A stretch of 64,000 nt of DNA from contig NZ_FNUZ01000001.1 in assembly GCF_900108225.1 (NCBI RefSeq), positions 682,001 through 746,000 on the forward strand, given 5' to 3'. The DNA is from Thalassococcus halodurans. GTDB lineage: Bacteria; Pseudomonadota; Alphaproteobacteria; Rhodobacterales; Rhodobacteraceae. Shown here piece by piece: positions 61,779 to 64,000 of the stretch. A program made the position numbers and the translations under genes. Position 1 is the stretch's first letter. The number at the start of each line of letters is the position of its first letter. The notes under the pieces were generated by a model. The model saw only the letters and a program-made list of their open reading frames with translations. It did no database searches and had not been told where the DNA came from.

Positions 61779-63404
61779 ATGGCCATTACCTCTGCCAACC
61801 AGCTTGAGCTTTTGCAGACCGCCGAAGCGGTTGCACGCGAAAAGATGATCGACCCTGCGCTGGTCGTCGAAGCGATGGAAGAAAGCCTCGCGCGGGCTGC
61901 CAAGTCGCGCTACGGCTCGGAAATGGACATCCGCGTGTCCATCGACCGCAAGACAGGTCGCGCCACATTCACACGCGTCCGCACCGTCGTCGAAGACGAA
62001 GAGCTGGAAAACTATCAGGCGGAAATGACCGTCGAGCAGGCCAAGCAGTACATGGCAAACCCTGCCGTGGGCGACCAGTTCGTAGAAGAGGTCCCGCCGG
62101 TCGATATGGGCCGTATCGCCGCGCAATCCGCCAAGCAGGTCATCCTGCAGAAGGTGCGCGAAGCCGAACGTGACCGTCAGTACGAAGAATTCAAAGACCG
62201 CGCAGGCACCATCATCAACGGTGTGGTCAAGCGCGAAGAATACGGCAACGTCATCGTCGACGTGGGTCGTGGCGAAGGTATCCTGCGCCGCAACGAAAAG
62301 ATCGGCCGCGAAAGCTATCGCCCGAACGACCGTATCCGCTGCTACATCAAGGACGTGCGCCGCGAAGCGCGTGGCCCGCAGATCTTCCTGTCGCGTACAG
62401 CGCCCGAATTCATGGCCGAGCTCTTCAAGATGGAAGTGCCGGAAATCTACGACGGCATCATCGAGATCAAAGCCGTTGCCCGTGACCCAGGTTCGCGCGC
62501 CAAGATCGCCGTTATTTCCTACGACAACTCGATCGATCCGGTCGGTGCCTGTGTGGGTATGCGCGGTAGCCGTGTTCAGGCCGTTGTAAACGAACTGCAG
62601 GGCGAAAAGATCGACATCATTCCGTGGAACGAAGACGTTCCGACATTCCTTGTGAACGCACTGCAGCCCGCAGAAGTGTCCAAGGTTGTTCTGGATGAAG
62701 ATGCCGAGCGTATCGAAGTTGTTGTTCCCGACGAACAGCTGTCGCTGGCCATCGGCCGCCGCGGTCAGAACGTGCGTCTGGCATCGCAGCTGACCGGTCT
62801 CGATATCGACATCATGACCGAAGAAGAAGAATCCAAGCGTCGTCAGGCCGAATTCGAAGAGCGCACCAAGCTGTTCCAGGCCGCGCTGGACGTGGACGAA
62901 TTCTTCGCCCAGCTACTGGTGTCCGAAGGCTTCACCAACCTCGAAGAAGTGGCTTATGTCGAGATCGAAGAACTTACCGTCATCGACGGTGTGGACGACG
63001 ACACGGCAACAGAACTGCAGGCCCGTGCCCGCGACGTTCTGGAAGAGCAGGCACAGCGCGCACTGGCACATGCCCGTGAACTGGGTGCCGACGACAGCCT
63101 TATTGAATTCGAAGGCCTGACACCCCAAATGTTGGAAGCACTGGCAGAAGACGGCGTGAAAACGCTGGAAGACTTTGCCACATGCGCCGACTGGGAACTG
63201 GCAGGTGGCTGGACCACCGACAACGGTCAGCGCGTTAAGGATGACGGCATTCTGGAAAAGTTCGACGTCTCTCTGGAAGAGGCACAGTCCATGGTCATGA
63301 CCGCCCGCGTTCTGCTGGGTTGGGTTGATCCGGAAGAACTGGAACAAGGCAACGAAGACGAGATCGACGAAGATGCGGTCGAAGCTTCGGAAGACGAGGC
63401 GTAA
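61779..63404 (+). CDS. nusA: Transcription termination/antitermination factor NusA
   Basis: A 541-residue NusA: N-terminal RNA polymerase-binding domain, an S1 domain (FKDRAGTIINGVVKREEYGNVIVDVG), KH domains (ARDPGSRAKIAVISYDNSIDPVGACVGMRGSRVQAV) and the IGRRGQNVRLASQLTG block. Two helix-hairpin-helix repeats follow (DGVDDDTATELQARARDVLEEQA, LAEDGVKTLEDFATCADWELAGG) and an acidic tail. It controls pausing, termination and rRNA antitermination. Confidence 0.97.
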   Translation: MAITSANQLELLQTAEAVAREKMIDPALVVEAMEESLARAAKSRYGSEMDIRVSIDRKTGRATFTRVRTVVEDEELENYQAEMTVEQAKQYMANPAVGDQFVEEVPPVDMGRIAAQSAKQVILQKVREAERDRQYEEFKDRAGTIINGVVKREEYGNVIVDVGRGEGILRRNEKIGRESYRPNDRIRCYIKDVRREARGPQIFLSRTAPEFMAELFKMEVPEIYDGIIEIKAVARDPGSRAKIAVISYDNSIDPVGACVGMRGSRVQAVVNELQGEKIDIIPWNEDVPTFLVNALQPAEVSKVVLDEDAERIEVVVPDEQLSLAIGRRGQNVRLASQLTGLDIDIMTEEEESKRRQAEFEERTKLFQAALDVDEFFAQLLVSEGFTNLEEVAYVEIEELTVIDGVDDDTATELQARARDVLEEQAQRALAHARELGADDSLIEFEGLTPQMLEALAEDGVKTLEDFATCADWELAGGWTTDNGQRVKDDGILEKFDVSLEEAQSMVMTARVLLGWVDPEELEQGNEDEIDEDAVEASEDEA

Positions 63405-63410
63405 ACCCAC

Positions 63411-64000
63411 GTGACACGCGGTGGAGCACATAAAGACCGTTCTGACGGTCCCGAACGGAAATGCATCGCCACAGGCGAGGCTCAGCCGAAGTACGGGTTG
63501 ATCCGTTTCGTTGCGGGACCAGACGGCCAGATCGTTCCTGATCTGGCGGGCAAATTGCCCGGTCGGGGCTTTTATGTTGCGTCTGATCGCGCGGCGTTGG
63601 AAAAGGCCGTTAAGAAAAACCTGTTTTCTCGGGCCGCCAAACAGCCCGTGAAAGCGCCCGACGATCTGGTGGATATGCTGGAACCCATGCTGGCCCGCCG
63701 CGTTGTCGAACTGATCAGCCTGGCCCGCAAATCAGGCAATGCCGTTGCGGGCTACGAAAAGGTCAAAGACTGGCTGCAAAAAGAAGAGGCCGAGGTACTG
63801 ATTCAGTCCTCCGACGGATCTTCTCGGGGGAAGAGCAAACTAAGTACCCCGCACTACGGCAGTTACATCGGTTGGCTCACCTCGGACGAGCTGGGCATGG
63901 CCTTTGGTCGGGAAACTGTGATACATGCCGCGCTTGGCGCTGGCGGACTCACGAAACGTGTTGTAGAGGATGCCCAACGTTTGAAGGGCCTACGCGTCGG
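63411..64000 (+). CDS. ylxR: YlxR/DUF448 RNA-binding protein with L7Ae-like tail, 3' end outside window
   Basis: A frame open from the GTG at 63411 to the window edge. RSDGPERKCIATGEAQPKYGLIRF is the YlxR start with the RKCIxTGE motif, followed by GRGFYVASDRAALEKAVKKNLFSRA. The next part, from LISLARKSGNAVAGYEKVKDWL, resembles an L7Ae-type RNA-binding domain, the fused form common in alphaproteobacteria. Its position after nusA and before an expected infB supports the assignment. Confidence 0.88.
   Translation, partial: MTRGGAHKDRSDGPERKCIATGEAQPKYGLIRFVAGPDGQIVPDLAGKLPGRGFYVASDRAALEKAVKKNLFSRAAKQPVKAPDDLVDMLEPMLARRVVELISLARKSGNAVAGYEKVKDWLQKEEAEVLIQSSDGSSRGKSKLSTPHYGSYIGWLTSDELGMAFGRETVIHAALGAGGLTKRVVEDAQRLKGLRV

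Overview
The window is a 64 kb stretch of an alphaproteobacterial chromosome, most likely a marine member of the Rhodobacteraceae (Roseobacter group). The inference rests on the aapJQMP general amino-acid transporter, a branched-chain-type uptake and BKACE catabolic island, a taurine-pyruvate-type aminotransferase, a DUF2125 protein, the yidC-MOSC-engB-argB order and a GC-rich codon bias. No rRNA, insertion sequence, prophage or CRISPR array is visible. One ordinary tRNA gene (Arg, ACG) is present.

Layout. 1-9.4 kb: one plus-strand catabolic operon with a cyclase, esterase, cupin, SDR and 3-hydroxy-acid dehydrogenase, a complete ABC importer (binding protein, two ATPases, two permeases) and a BKACE enzyme. 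It reads as import of an unknown carboxylate or ester, hydrolysis, oxidation to a beta-keto acid and acetyl-CoA-dependent cleavage. 9.4-15 kb: an RNA-repair locus with rtcB, the Ro60 orthologue rsr and a divergent rtcR. The roughly 810 bp between rsr and rtcB encodes no protein. It holds six tandem Y-RNA-like units on the same strand, four carrying T-arm-bearing tRNA-like modules. One unit is an almost complete circularly permuted tRNA with a 7-bp acceptor stem and encoded CCA, in which the Ro-binding Y stem takes the place of the anticodon arm. This is the most striking content of the window.

15-26.7 kb: an unusual biosynthetic cluster. A tightly overlapping seven-gene minus-strand operon encodes a class-I-like HMG-CoA reductase, a UbiA prenyltransferase, a rifampin-phosphotransferase-like dikinase, a BtaA-like aminocarboxypropyl transferase, a phytol/dolichol-kinase-like membrane protein, a GNAT-like protein and an acyl-CoA ligase. 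A divergent sulfotransferase-P450 pair sits beside it. No other mevalonate-pathway gene is present, so the product is unknown; an unusual polar lipid or meroterpenoid is a reasonable guess.

27-64 kb: mostly core genes. These are tRNA-Arg, a histidine kinase, a flavin disulfide reductase-like enzyme with a TVP38 protein, rpmH-rnpA-yidD, a DUF4344 protein, ttcA, an EAL phosphodiesterase, yidC-MOSC-engB-argB-ferredoxin-sixA, aapJQMP, crcB-rluC-HAD-ATP12, a multicopper oxidase, an aminotransferase, a CBS protein behind an array of CTGCGCAG palindromes, HU, amn, DUF2125, short-chain dehydrogenases, a CofD-like protein, and rimP-nusA-ylxR running off the right edge toward an expected infB.

All assignments come from reading the sequence and from family knowledge. 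No database search or folding program was run.
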